From the NCBI GenBank assembly GCA_944324865.1, contig CALUXW010000002.1, forward strand, positions 1-64,000: 64,000 bases of DNA, in the 5' to 3' direction. The stretch comes from Candidatus Gastranaerophilales bacterium. GTDB taxonomy: Bacteria > Cyanobacteriota > Vampirovibrionia > Gastranaerophilales > Gastranaerophilaceae. The translations under genes were made by a program, and so were the position numbers. This document shows, in pieces, positions 7,899-17,284 of this stretch (position 1 is the first letter of the stretch; each line of letters opens with the position of its first letter). The notes under the pieces were generated by a model. It ran no database searches and was not told where the DNA came from. It was given only the letters and a program-made list of their open reading frames with translations.

Positions 7899-9014
7899 GT
7901 GTTTTTGAAAAGATTTATTTCTTTAATATTAATAATGTTTATGTTCACACCCTTATGTTATGCTGCAATCGAAGGGTATGTTGAGCATACAGACACAAAA
8001 AAAGAAGAATTGGACAAAAAACTTTTTACAGGAGAAGTTGAAACACTTGAGCATAAAGATATTATCAAAATGACCGTTTCGCAAGTTTTAAGCTCCGGTT
8101 ATACGCAAGAGGGAGATGAATTTTTTGCCGAGGTTTCAGAAGATGTTTCAAGTGACAAGGGCATTATAATCCCAAAGGGCTCAATTGCGCATGGTAAAGT
8201 TCAGTATATGCAAGAAGCAAAAAACATGGGTCGTGACGGCTATATAATGATGGATTTTGATTACCTTGTAACTCCCGATGGCAGACAAATTCCCATACAA
8301 GCATCTCTCTCAACAAAAGAAAACCTTGCAAAAGGCACTGCAAAAGCAATAGGTGAACATGTAGGCTATACTCTTGCAGGTGGAGTTGTTGGTGGTTTTG
8401 TAGCTCTTAATTTACTTGGGATCGAAGCGGCTATCGCATCTCATGGTTACACTATTGCAGGTGGTGCGGCTATCGGTGGAGTTGTAGGATTAACTGCAGC
8501 CATTTTACATAAAGGCGACGGTGTACTCATTCAACCTGGGGATGAACTTAAAATAAAAGTTATGTCAGATATAGCTTTGCCTGTTTTTTCAAAAGATGCT
8601 TTTAGACAAGAAGAATTGAGATTTGAAGGATTGAATGTCAGAATCAACAATGTTGTTTTTGAAAAAGACCCCTTTGGCGAAGATAATACAATTACATTAT
8701 CACTTGGAATTGATAACTTCACGCAAAACACATTTTCTGCATTTGACATTGCTCTTGTTAATGATACAAAGTCAACCTTTTTCCCATCGCCCTTTGGCGA
8801 TACCACACTTTGGTTTAAAAATATTGCTCCCGGCGACAGGGTTGTTGGCAAACTATCTTTTTGTGTTAATGACAGAAAAAAACATCACTGGCTCGTATTT
8901 TATGACAAAAGAACAAAAAAACCGCTTGCCAAATATTCAATAGATAACGCAAAATCAGACATAGAAGAAAAGCTTGCTGACAAAAAAAAGAAAAAAAGAC
9001 AACGCAAAAAATAA
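7899..9014 (+). CDS. Secreted or envelope protein of unknown function, TrbI/VirB10-like core (tentative)
   Basis: A signal peptide covers the first ~24 residues (hydrophobic core ISLILIMFMFTPLCYA). Residues about 50-150 read like a beta domain with GIIIPKGSIAHGKV, which recalls the 'iPkGs..G' segment of VirB10/TrbI proteins. Two glycine-rich hydrophobic stretches follow (about 160-205). The C-terminal half is beta-rich and ends in a basic lysine tail. No conjugation gene is nearby, so the VirB10 resemblance is weak and family assignment is open. The start is GTG at 7899, or TTG at 7905 with GGGAG 5 nt upstream; both keep the signal peptide. Confidence 0.7.
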   Translation: MFLKRFISLILIMFMFTPLCYAAIEGYVEHTDTKKEELDKKLFTGEVETLEHKDIIKMTVSQVLSSGYTQEGDEFFAEVSEDVSSDKGIIIPKGSIAHGKVQYMQEAKNMGRDGYIMMDFDYLVTPDGRQIPIQASLSTKENLAKGTAKAIGEHVGYTLAGGVVGGFVALNLLGIEAAIASHGYTIAGGAAIGGVVGLTAAILHKGDGVLIQPGDELKIKVMSDIALPVFSKDAFRQEELRFEGLNVRINNVVFEKDPFGEDNTITLSLGIDNFTQNTFSAFDIALVNDTKSTFFPSPFGDTTLWFKNIAPGDRVVGKLSFCVNDRKKHHWLVFYDKRTKKPLAKYSIDNAKSDIEEKLADKKKKKRQRKK

Positions 9015-9023
9015 GATAGATAC

Positions 9024-9051
9024 AGGCAATTTTTACAATTGCCTTGTTTTT
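9024..9051 (+). terminator. Terminator after the envelope protein gene
   Basis: AGGCAATT-TTTAC-AATTGCCT followed by TGTTTTT, 10 nt past the stop codon. Confidence 0.85.
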
Positions 9052-9083
9052 ATATATATGTAAATTTGTATCTTTTTAAGGTT

Positions 9084-10451
9084 ATGTTGGAAAATCTGTC
9101 TTCACAAAATATTTCGAATTACCAAAATTTAAACCCAAAATATATAACTTTCACAAATCCGATTATTCAAGAAAAAAATGATAATGAGGTAAATTCGAAC
9201 AATAATAAAAATTACCAAAACGAAAAAGCAGCTAAAGCATCAAAAGCTAAACGTACAAAAATAGCTGCACTATCTCTTATTGCAGCAAGTTTAATAACAC
9301 TTGTTGGAGTTTTAACAAAAGCCAGAGGATTTAATAAAAAAGTCAAAAAAATTCTCAGCGAAAAAATTACAGCCTATAATGCAGAAAACATATTAAACCT
9401 TACGAAGTTAAAAGAAAATATTGAATTAAGTGCAAAAGAAGGAAGAATTCTTAAAATAAGTAATTTTTTGAACAATTTAGCAAATATAAAAGATTGTTAT
9501 TTATTGCCATTTTTAAATAAAATTCCCCTTTTAAGAAGTTTTGCAAAAAAAACATCACAAATATACACAGATACAGGCATTAGCATGACCCAGGCAGCAT
9601 ATAAGCATGCCAAAAATAGCTATGCCAATTTTGACAAATTATTAAAAAATACCAATACAGATGATATTGCACGCATCATCGAAGAAAGAAATTCTCTCAT
9701 CTCAAAATATTTTTCACCAGAAAATATACCTGCAAGAGCAAAAGAAATAGAGTCTAAAATAGACAGTGTAAACAAAAAAGGAATTTGTATAGCAGTTAGG
9801 GATAAATTTAACAAACTTATTAAAAAAGCCTTTAAAGAACATGACTTCAAGGGTTTTGGAGAATTTATCGCCGAAGATATGGTAAAAGAAGAAAAAGCAA
9901 AACATATCGAAGGTCTAAGAGAAATTCGAGATTTGGTTCTGGAAAAAGATAATCAAATTATTGATTTATTATTGAAAAGCAAAATTGATGAAAAACAGTA
10001 CAATAATCTGATAAGCGCCAAAACAAATGCCGAAAAATCATTAAATAATTCAATAAGAACAGAATGTAACGACCTTTTTGACAAGATTCGTGACATAAAA
10101 ATAGGTAGTGCTCCAAACGATGTCTTGGGCATGATAAGCACGACGGGAATGTTAGGATTGTATCTTGCTCAAGCAGAAGATAAAAACCAAAGAGTCGAGG
10201 CAGCGCTCACAACAGGAGTACCCTTGGGTCTTGGTATGTTATCTACCACATTTGCAACAATGAAAATGTATACAGGGATAAAAGCTCTAGCATTTGGTAC
10301 AATTACAACATTTATAGCAAACACAATAGGCAAAATAATTAATAAAGAATACCAAAAAAGGCATAACATTAAACATCAAGAAATTGAAATCCCAACAATA
10401 GACAACGCTGTAGAAAATCTAAAACAAAAAATTGCACCTCAAACTTTGTAG
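9084..10451 (+). CDS. Membrane protein of unknown function with long helical middle
   Basis: I do not recognise this 455-aa protein. An N-terminal segment with ITFTNP is followed by a basic stretch and one hydrophobic helix (IAALSLIAASLITLVGVL, about 55-72). A long charged, helix-rich region (about 80-340) comes next. Then there are two C-terminal hydrophobic segments (MISTTGMLGLYLA and the FGTITTFIANTIG stretch). The start is taken at ATG 9084, with AAGG upstream, because an earlier TTG at 9039 lies inside the preceding terminator. The gene ends within the next terminator. It is probably a lineage-specific envelope protein. Confidence 0.7.
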   Translation: MLENLSSQNISNYQNLNPKYITFTNPIIQEKNDNEVNSNNNKNYQNEKAAKASKAKRTKIAALSLIAASLITLVGVLTKARGFNKKVKKILSEKITAYNAENILNLTKLKENIELSAKEGRILKISNFLNNLANIKDCYLLPFLNKIPLLRSFAKKTSQIYTDTGISMTQAAYKHAKNSYANFDKLLKNTNTDDIARIIEERNSLISKYFSPENIPARAKEIESKIDSVNKKGICIAVRDKFNKLIKKAFKEHDFKGFGEFIAEDMVKEEKAKHIEGLREIRDLVLEKDNQIIDLLLKSKIDEKQYNNLISAKTNAEKSLNNSIRTECNDLFDKIRDIKIGSAPNDVLGMISTTGMLGLYLAQAEDKNQRVEAALTTGVPLGLGMLSTTFATMKMYTGIKALAFGTITTFIANTIGKIINKEYQKRHNIKHQEIEIPTIDNAVENLKQKIAPQTL

Positions 10452-10467
10452 TCAAGGTGCAATTTTT
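10429..10467. terminator. Bidirectional terminator overlapping the gene end
   Basis: AAATTGCACCT (10429-10439) pairs with AGGTGCAATTT (10455-10465), with A and T runs on both sides. It ends the plus-strand membrane protein gene, whose last codons form the left arm, and the minus-strand ferredoxin gene. Confidence 0.85.
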
Positions 10468-10478
10468 AAAAAAATTGT

Positions 10479-10658
10479 TTATTCTTCAACAGAAATAACA
10501 CTTACCGGACAAGCATCAGCTGCTTCTTTTACACAGTCTTCATTACCTGCAACATTAGCAGCATTAACAGTTGCTACATCTTCTACTTTGAATACATCCG
10601 GACAGAATGACTCACAAGCACCACAAGCAATGCAGCCTTCTTCAATTTTAACTTTCAT
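10479..10658 (-). CDS. [4Fe-4S] ferredoxin, Thermotoga-like
   Basis: A 59-aa low-potential electron carrier. Cysteines 9, 12, 15 and 50 (CIACGAC and ACPVSVI) are in the positions of the four cluster ligands of Thermotoga maritima ferredoxin. C19 and C42 match its disulfide pair (known for that protein, inferred here). The start is fixed by AAGGAG (10665-10670) seven bases upstream. The coding strand is minus; a plus-strand frame over the same bases is its shadow. A ferredoxin of this type suits an anaerobe with rubrerythrin and an activase nearby. Confidence 0.95.
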   Translation of the reverse strand: MKVKIEEGCIACGACESFCPDVFKVEDVATVNAANVAGNEDCVKEAADACPVSVISVEE

Positions 10659-10744
10659 TTTGTTCTCCTTAAAATTTTAATATCAATGTCAAATATGACA
10701 TTTTGATTATACTAAAAAAAGTTGATAAAATGCAACAGAAAAAA

Positions 10745-11275
10745 TTACAATTCTTTCAATTCTTTATTTGCATCTAACATCTTAGCAAGAGTTTTTGCAT
10801 CACCTTTTAGTTTAAAATATTCCGCAAACTTTGGTGTTGTTTTTAAGTTATAAGATCTGCCATTTCTATCTTTTGTTCTTGATACAAGACCTTTTTCAAC
10901 AAGTTCGGCAACATGCTCATAGGCATTTGAGCGTAGTTCCTTTAGTGCAGATTGTCTTATAGGCTCTTTAAGGGCGATAACCGTCAAAGTTTTCAACACT
11001 GCAGGTTTTAAATCTACAGGACAGAGTTTTTCAACAATATCAAGATGTTCTGCTCTGACTTGAATTATATATCCATCTTCATCATCAATCTCAAGTGCAC
11101 CTTCACGAGAAGAATAATCAAACATTAAATCCAAAAGAGCACTTTCTATTTCATCTTCTCGCACATTAAGTAATTGAGCAATTTCCGCAGGATACATAGC
11201 ACGAGCAGTTACAAACAAAACAGCTTCGACTTTTGCTTTCAAATTATTTATTTGATTAGTTTCTTCAGTTTGCAA
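10745..11275 (-). CDS. scpB: Segregation and condensation protein B
   Basis: ScpB is the kite subunit that, with ScpA, regulates the SMC ATPase in chromosome compaction. Two winged-helix domains are visible: N-terminal VEAVLFVTARAMYPAEIAQL, and a C-terminal part with LKTLTVIALKEPIRQSALK and ELVEKGLVSR. The length of 176 aa is usual. It overlaps scpA by 11 nt and is last in the smc-scpA-scpB operon. Confidence 0.93.
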   Translation of the reverse strand: MQTEETNQINNLKAKVEAVLFVTARAMYPAEIAQLLNVREDEIESALLDLMFDYSSREGALEIDDEDGYIIQVRAEHLDIVEKLCPVDLKPAVLKTLTVIALKEPIRQSALKELRSNAYEHVAELVEKGLVSRTKDRNGRSYNLKTTPKFAEYFKLKGDAKTLAKMLDANKELKEL

Positions 11276-12143
11276 CTTTTTCCTCCGCAGACTTTTGAAC
11301 TTTTGTTACATATAATTTGCCATAAAAATCTTCTTGAACAATATCAATGTCTTCTTTAACCATTAAAAATAAAACTGCGACATAAGCAGAACTTCTGTCA
11401 AAACCTAAAAGTGATAATTCTCTTAGCTCAATTTTCTTCTCTTTTTTAAAGATTTGTTCAAGGTTTTGACGCATTCTCTCCACTACATTTTGAATATATT
11501 CCTCATGTGCAAGATTTAAAATATCTTTAGCTTTTAATTTTGAATAATCACGAACTCGTCTTTTTTGACGTTCAATTGCATATTTTAAACTTTGTTTTTT
11601 TTCTAATTGCTCATAAAATTCTAAATGACGAATCAAATCTTTTAATGTTACATTTCTGTTTCTATTCAACCTTACACTTGTACGTCTTTGCAAAACCTCA
11701 TCAAAGGAAATTATATTTGAAGAAGGTAGTTTTAGTTGCTCCTCTTCGTATTCAGCTTCAAATCCGTCATCAAAAAAATCTTGTTCATCTGTTTCAAGTC
11801 CATCCAGAGTAACTCCTTCTATAATATTTGATTTCAACCTCAATAAGACCGAAGTAAAGAGTAAAGCTCTGCCTATAGACTTTAGGTTTTTTATCCTTAG
11901 CTCGCTAAGACGTTGCATATATTTATCATACAAATCAACAATATCTATATTCCAGGGATCTATTTTACCACTGCGCGCTAAATCTACAAGTATTTCTATA
12001 GCATCAATATTAGTATCTTTTTGTATTCCGTTTTTAGATGTAAATCCTGTAGCATCTTTAAAGTCTACTACTGAATCAAGACTTTTGATATTTTTTAGTA
12101 TTTCACTATCCGAATTATAAAAACTCTCTACACTATTTTTCAT
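11265..12143 (-). CDS. scpA: Segregation and condensation protein A
   Basis: ScpA is the kleisin that bridges the SMC head domains. The N-terminal kleisin motif is clear (ILVDLARSGKIDPWNIDIVD, about 49-68), as is RALLFTSVLLRLKSNIIE. A charged linker and the C-terminal winged helix (LRELSLLGFDRSSAYVAVLF) follow. The protein is 292 aa with an extra N-terminal tail of about 40 residues. It starts 1 nt after the smc stop codon, so translation is coupled. Confidence 0.93.
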   Translation of the reverse strand: MKNSVESFYNSDSEILKNIKSLDSVVDFKDATGFTSKNGIQKDTNIDAIEILVDLARSGKIDPWNIDIVDLYDKYMQRLSELRIKNLKSIGRALLFTSVLLRLKSNIIEGVTLDGLETDEQDFFDDGFEAEYEEEQLKLPSSNIISFDEVLQRRTSVRLNRNRNVTLKDLIRHLEFYEQLEKKQSLKYAIERQKRRVRDYSKLKAKDILNLAHEEYIQNVVERMRQNLEQIFKKEKKIELRELSLLGFDRSSAYVAVLFLMVKEDIDIVQEDFYGKLYVTKVQKSAEEKVAN

Positions 12144-12144
12144 A

Positions 12145-15100
12145 CTATGCTATTCCTAATTCTTGCTCAGCTTCTTTAATCGTTACTCCTGATATTTTTG
12201 TTACACCCTTACCTTTTTGCGTAACTCCAATCATTTTATCAGCACTCTCAATCATAGGTTTTCTTAAACTTACAACTATAAATTGAGTCTGCTTAGCTTG
12301 AATATTAATCATTTTTGCCAGTTTTTCAACATTTGGACCATCGAGGTGCATATCAACCTCGTCAAATGCATAAAACGGTGCAGGAAGATATCTCTGTATT
12401 GCAAAAACAAAAGCCAATGCAGTCAAGGTTTTTTCGCCACCCGACATAGAAGCAAGCTTTTGATCTTTCTTATCTCTGATATTTGCCTTAAAAGCCAATC
12501 CGCCGGCAAAAGGATCATCATGATTTTCCAAAACGAGTTCTCCATACCCTTCGGAAAGCAACGGAAAAACATCGTGAAAATTTTTGTTTACGGCATCAAA
12601 TGTTTTTAAAAATTCTTCTTTTTTGTTAGCCTCATAACCTTTTGTACGCTCTAATATCTCAGTTCTTTCTTTTTCCAGGGTTTCAATTCTTTCACTAAGT
12701 TCATTAAGTGCATTTGCAACATTTTCATAATCATTTATTGCACGCATATTAACAAGACCTAAAGCCTCTATTTTCTTTTGTAATTTTTGAATTTTAGAAT
12801 TTATTTCATCAAGTGAAATCTCTGTTGGCTCGACATCTTTTAAGTTAACTCCGGCTTCTTGAAGTTCTTGAGCAGTTTGTTCTAGTAAAGGCTCTAATTC
12901 ACGTCTACGGGCCTTTGAACTTTCAATTTGCTCATTTATACGTTCTAATTCAAGTTCAATATTGTTTCTTGTCTTTTCAAGTTCCAACAGTTCATTTTGT
13001 GCCTCATCACGTTGTTTTTGATATTGGACAAGATTTTTACCCAACTCTTCTATTTTATTTTCATACTCTTTTAAAACAATTTTTAAATCTTCTATTTCCT
13101 TTGCATATTTTTTCTTATCTTCTTCTAATTTTTGATTTTCTTCGTTTAAACGAACAATATCATCTTGTCTTTGTTTAATACTCATATTATGAAAATTTAT
13201 ATTATTTTTTTCTTTTTCAATATCGTTTTGAATATTTAAAATTTCACGCTCTAAAACTTTAATCTCGTTCTCAACACCTTGAGTTTTTTCTTTTAATTCT
13301 TTCAATTCTCCTTCATCAATTAATTTTTCAACCTCCTCTATGTCATTTTGCAGTTGTGTTATTTTTTCAAGCAAATCCACATGCGCAGCTTCCATTGAGT
13401 CAAGTTTCTTTTCATTGGCTTTAATTTTCGGAGTTATTTCATTTATTTTTACAAAAAGTTTTTCTATTGACTCTTTTGCACCGGAATTAACATCAATCAA
13501 ATTTTTAAGTTCGTATTTTGCGCTATTGTAAGCATTTTGCGCATTCAGATGATCAAGTCTTATTTGTTCTAAATTTTTATCAAGCTTATTTCTCTTTTGG
13601 CAAAGCTCTGCATGTTCGTTTTCAAAAGCTTTTGAACGTTCTTTATAATTTTCCAATTCTTTATCCTCTGCTTTTGAAAACATATTTGCACTTCTTTTTT
13701 TTGCACCGCCTGTTATTGCACCTGACTTTTCAAAAATATCGCCTTCTAAAGTCACAACCCGATATCTACTCATCAATTTTTTTGCACACTGCAAATTATC
13801 AACTACAACAGTTTCTCCAAGTGCAAAATAAAAAGCATCAATATACTCATCATCAAAATCTATTAAATTAATTGCAAAATCAATAACTCCTTCCTCTTTA
13901 GGTAAAGAAAGTCGGCTTGGTGCTTTTTTGATTTTATTCAATGGTAAAAAAGTTGCCCTGTCGCGCCCTTGTGATTTTAAAATTTGTATTGCCCGAGTAG
14001 CAACATGTTCATCATCAACAACAACAAATCTTGAACGCCCCCCCATTGCTACTTCAATTGCATCAGCATATTCACCATCAACATCTGCCAATTGCATCAA
14101 TGGTGCATGTACACCTTCAAGATGAGCATTCATGATGGTTTCAACACCAGCACTAAGTGAAAAGGTTTTATATGCTTTTTTATTGGCTTCAAGGATTGCA
14201 ATTTTATTATGTGCAAGTTGTATACTATGTTCTAAGTCACCAATTTTATTTCGCGTTTTGTCCAATTCTTCAAAAGTAAGTTTCTGTGAAATTTTACATT
14301 CATCAAGTTCTTTTTGCAAAGTTTGAATTTGCAGCTCCAGCTTGTCTTTTTTATCTGAAAATGTTTTTTGTCCTTCTTCAAGCTCCTCTATTTTCTTATT
14401 CGAGTCATTTAATTCTTTTTTAAAGTTAGCAAGTTCAATTTCAAGAGGAACTTTTGATTTTATAAGCTCTGTTTCACTATCCTTCAAAGTATCCAATTCT
14501 TTTCTTAGGAAATTTCTTCTCTCAATGTGTTCATCTGCAGTCTTATTAAGCCCTGACATTTCAAGATTTATTTGCATCAATTTCGTATTTTTTTCTTCTA
14601 ATTCTTTTTCACGAAGTTTTACAAGGTTTTCCTTATCTTCAATAGATTTCAGGTTTTCTTCTCTTTTTTTTGTAAGGTTTTCTATACCGTTTTTAGAACT
14701 TTCTACAGTCTTTTTATTATCTAAAATAAGTTTATCGCTGTGCGCAATTGATGTTTCCTTGCGACTTATTTCTCCTTTTTTTTCTTCTAGAAGTTTTTTT
14801 ACTTCCAACTGCTTGTCTTCGCCTTGAGCGCGTACCTTTTCACAAATTTCTTTGTAACTTACTTTTTTATCTTCGATTTTAGATTTTATTTCATCAAGCT
14901 TAATACTTTGTGTCTTTATTTCTTTAGTAGAGGTAAGAATATTTTGATGTACAAAATCAAGCGAGCGCTTTGTATCAAAATATTTTATAATATTAATTTG
15001 ACTTTCAAGTTTAGTTTTCTCATCATGCATTTCCTTGTATTTCAAGGCAATTTCACGTTCTTCCTTTAATTCGTCAAGTCTTATTGCTTTTTCATTTTTT

Positions 15101-15663
15101 ACAATTAAAGAATTTTGAACCCTTGCTTCAACTGTTTCCAATTCTTTCATAGCAGCAGTAATTTTTCTGTCAAATTCAGCAGTACCGGCTATTTCATCCA
15201 AATATATACGACGCTCTTTTGAACTGCAATTTGCAATAGTTGTTACATCACCCTGCATAATGACATTAAGACTATTAGACGTAATATTGTACTTTTCAAG
15301 CTCAGAACGTATTTGAGTTAAAGCGCATTGCTTATCATTCATATAATAAGTGCTTTGTACACCCTGTTTAGTTTTTTTTATCTTTCTTGCAATAATAAGT
15401 TCGCCTTCTTCATCAACATCAAAAGTAACTCTTACTAATGCCTCATTTCTTTTATTGTGCGTTGAAATTAAATCAGCTGCACCTTGTTCTGAACGCAATT
15501 CCCTTGCAGTAGATAATCCCAATGCAAACAAAATGCAATCAATAATGTTGCTTTTACCTGAGCCATTAGGTCCAGAAACTACCGTAAAACCTTCCATAAG
15601 TGGAATTGTGTATTGATTTGCAAAAGATTTAAAATTATCTATTTCTAACTGTTTAATACGCAT
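12145..15663 (-). CDS. smc: Chromosome segregation ATPase SMC
   Basis: This is the core subunit of bacterial condensin, 1172 aa. The N-terminal ATPase half has Walker A GPNGSGKSN (about 33-41). Two long coiled coils flank a hinge (about 510-650, with GVETIMNAHLEGVHAPL and EGDIFEKSGAITGGAKK). The C-terminal head carries the signature LASMSGGEKTLTALAF and Walker B FYAFDEVDMHLDGPN. First gene of smc-scpA-scpB. Confidence 0.97.
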   Translation of the reverse strand: MRIKQLEIDNFKSFANQYTIPLMEGFTVVSGPNGSGKSNIIDCILFALGLSTARELRSEQGAADLISTHNKRNEALVRVTFDVDEEGELIIARKIKKTKQGVQSTYYMNDKQCALTQIRSELEKYNITSNSLNVIMQGDVTTIANCSSKERRIYLDEIAGTAEFDRKITAAMKELETVEARVQNSLIVKNEKAIRLDELKEEREIALKYKEMHDEKTKLESQINIIKYFDTKRSLDFVHQNILTSTKEIKTQSIKLDEIKSKIEDKKVSYKEICEKVRAQGEDKQLEVKKLLEEKKGEISRKETSIAHSDKLILDNKKTVESSKNGIENLTKKREENLKSIEDKENLVKLREKELEEKNTKLMQINLEMSGLNKTADEHIERRNFLRKELDTLKDSETELIKSKVPLEIELANFKKELNDSNKKIEELEEGQKTFSDKKDKLELQIQTLQKELDECKISQKLTFEELDKTRNKIGDLEHSIQLAHNKIAILEANKKAYKTFSLSAGVETIMNAHLEGVHAPLMQLADVDGEYADAIEVAMGGRSRFVVVDDEHVATRAIQILKSQGRDRATFLPLNKIKKAPSRLSLPKEEGVIDFAINLIDFDDEYIDAFYFALGETVVVDNLQCAKKLMSRYRVVTLEGDIFEKSGAITGGAKKRSANMFSKAEDKELENYKERSKAFENEHAELCQKRNKLDKNLEQIRLDHLNAQNAYNSAKYELKNLIDVNSGAKESIEKLFVKINEITPKIKANEKKLDSMEAAHVDLLEKITQLQNDIEEVEKLIDEGELKELKEKTQGVENEIKVLEREILNIQNDIEKEKNNINFHNMSIKQRQDDIVRLNEENQKLEEDKKKYAKEIEDLKIVLKEYENKIEELGKNLVQYQKQRDEAQNELLELEKTRNNIELELERINEQIESSKARRRELEPLLEQTAQELQEAGVNLKDVEPTEISLDEINSKIQKLQKKIEALGLVNMRAINDYENVANALNELSERIETLEKERTEILERTKGYEANKKEEFLKTFDAVNKNFHDVFPLLSEGYGELVLENHDDPFAGGLAFKANIRDKKDQKLASMSGGEKTLTALAFVFAIQRYLPAPFYAFDEVDMHLDGPNVEKLAKMINIQAKQTQFIVVSLRKPMIESADKMIGVTQKGKGVTKISGVTIKEAEQELGIA

Positions 15664-15762
15664 TCAAAACTTCCAAAGACAAGTCTGTTATTATAATTAG
15701 ACAACAAAATGCACTACTATGTCAAATTATGTATAAATATTACTCCAAATGTTTTAGAGAGA

Positions 15763-16398
15763 CTATCTTGAATATTTATTAAGCATTTCAATACGATTAA
15801 GCGGCCAAAATACAAAGTAAGCGCGACCTATAACTCTTTCCTTAGGTAAAAACCCCCAAAAACGGCTATCTTGAGAGTTTGCCCGATTATCACCCATCAT
15901 AAAATACTGCCCCTCTGGTATAATAAAAGGACCACAGTACATATCATCCCTGCATGGAGTCCAATCTGTTTTTGACAAAATATATGGCTCATCAAGAGGA
16001 ATATCGTTTATATATACATACCAGTTACCATCCTTATCCTGTTTAATTTCAAATTTATCACCTTCCATGCCAACTATTCTTTTGATATAAGCAATATCAT
16101 GACAAAAAATACCCGTTAGCCTTGAAAATACAGAAAATACATCCTTTTTAAGTCTTTCGTCTGGCGGATAAAACACAACAACATCGCCTCTTTTTAAAGG
16201 CCGAAAAACTTTAGAAACCTTTTCCACAAAAAGTCTATCTTTTTCAACTAGTGTCGGATGCATTGAACCAGAAGGGATCCACCTAAGCTCACCAATAAAA
16301 AATCTTATTATAATTACCGCAACAATGACAAAAACAAGCGTTTCAAATGTTTCTTTTACAAAATCTTTTGCGGTTTTTAAAAATTTTTCTCTGTCCAT
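15763..16398 (-). CDS. lepB: Signal peptidase I
   Basis: Cleaves signal peptides from exported proteins at the outer face of the cytoplasmic membrane. One N-terminal membrane helix (about 17-33) precedes the catalytic-serine box RWIPSGSMHPTL (about 40), the lysine box YIKRIVGMEGDKFE and the conserved GDNRANSQDSRFWGFLP. The 211-aa length is typical. The start ATG shares one base with the stop codon of the upstream polyprenyl synthase gene (TAATG), implying coupled translation. Confidence 0.96.
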   Translation of the reverse strand: MDREKFLKTAKDFVKETFETLVFVIVAVIIIRFFIGELRWIPSGSMHPTLVEKDRLFVEKVSKVFRPLKRGDVVVFYPPDERLKKDVFSVFSRLTGIFCHDIAYIKRIVGMEGDKFEIKQDKDGNWYVYINDIPLDEPYILSKTDWTPCRDDMYCGPFIIPEGQYFMMGDNRANSQDSRFWGFLPKERVIGRAYFVFWPLNRIEMLNKYSR

Positions 16399-17279
16399 TA
16401 CATCCTCAAAAGGTTATTACACAAGCTTTTTAAATAATTTTTTACCTCAATATTTTCAGAAAATTCAAGTTCTAAAAATGCTCTATTCATTATTTCTATT
16501 GATTTATTCAAAGCTTTTTTAGTATATTTAAGAGCTTGGTTTTTACTAAAGTTAATTATATCACAAGTAGGATTTTCCTGCTTAAAATAAATATAAGGCA
16601 ATGTAAAAATACCATTTTTAAAATCATCTTGAGAGGATAAAATATTTTTTATATCATTATTTATTTGGAAAACAGTACCAAAATCGTATGCAAAATTTTC
16701 TAAAGATTTTTTTATTTTAGAATTTGCATTTTTCAAACAACAAACTGACTGCGCTACGCAAACAAAAAGGCTGGCAGTTTTCGCAGCTGTTTTTTTAAAA
16801 TAATCTTGCTCACTTTGTAGTGTAAACCTTGAATCAAACTGGCTTATTTCACCATTTATTGTTTTAATAATATTATCTGAAAAAATCTTAAGAATTTGAG
16901 TATTTTGTATTTCAGATAAAGCAAAAAGGCAAAGTGAAAGAACATAATCACCAATTATTATTGATTTTTTTGAGCCGAATTTTGAATAAAAACTCTCTTC
17001 TTCTCGCCTTTTTAAACTCTCATCAATTACATCATCATGTATAAGTGTTGCACTGTGTAAAAGCTCAACAGACAATGCAATATTATGAATATTTTTATCA
17101 ATTTTCTTATCTAGTAAAAGTGCACAAAGATAAGTAAAAATTGGTCTAATTCGTTTTGCTTTAGAAAAAAGAAACCCAATAACTTCATTTTTTAACTCAT
17201 TGGAATTTTCATTGACGATAGCTTTTAAATTATCATCCAAATTATCTATATAAGGCTTTAATATGTCATTGGGTTTCAT
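16398..17279 (-). CDS. Polyprenyl diphosphate synthase family protein with altered second Asp motif
   Basis: Trans-prenyltransferases elongate isoprenoid diphosphates for quinone or other lipid tails. The first aspartate motif is intact (LIHDDVIDESLKRR, about residues 78-91), as are GDYVLSL and KTASLF. The second motif, normally DDxxD after a conserved Q, reads QINNDIKNI. Two of its three metal-binding aspartates are therefore asparagine. The 293-aa protein may be a weakened enzyme, a regulatory subunit of a heteromeric synthase, or active in a changed way. It sits between an M29 peptidase gene and lepB. Confidence 0.82.
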   Translation of the reverse strand: MKPNDILKPYIDNLDDNLKAIVNENSNELKNEVIGFLFSKAKRIRPIFTYLCALLLDKKIDKNIHNIALSVELLHSATLIHDDVIDESLKRREEESFYSKFGSKKSIIIGDYVLSLCLFALSEIQNTQILKIFSDNIIKTINGEISQFDSRFTLQSEQDYFKKTAAKTASLFVCVAQSVCCLKNANSKIKKSLENFAYDFGTVFQINNDIKNILSSQDDFKNGIFTLPYIYFKQENPTCDIINFSKNQALKYTKKALNKSIEIMNRAFLELEFSENIEVKNYLKSLCNNLLRM

Positions 17280-17284
17280 TATAT

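Noticed and set aside
9039-9083. TTG start for the membrane protein at 9084
   Set aside because: It lies within the preceding terminator hairpin and has no ribosome site.
10432-10680. 82-codon plus-strand frame over the ferredoxin
   Set aside because: The minus strand encodes a ferredoxin with all cysteines in place and a strong ribosome site.
14342-14827. 161-codon plus-strand frame inside smc
   Set aside because: Antisense shadow of the coiled-coil coding region; serine/phenylalanine-rich as expected from the complement of Lys/Glu codons.
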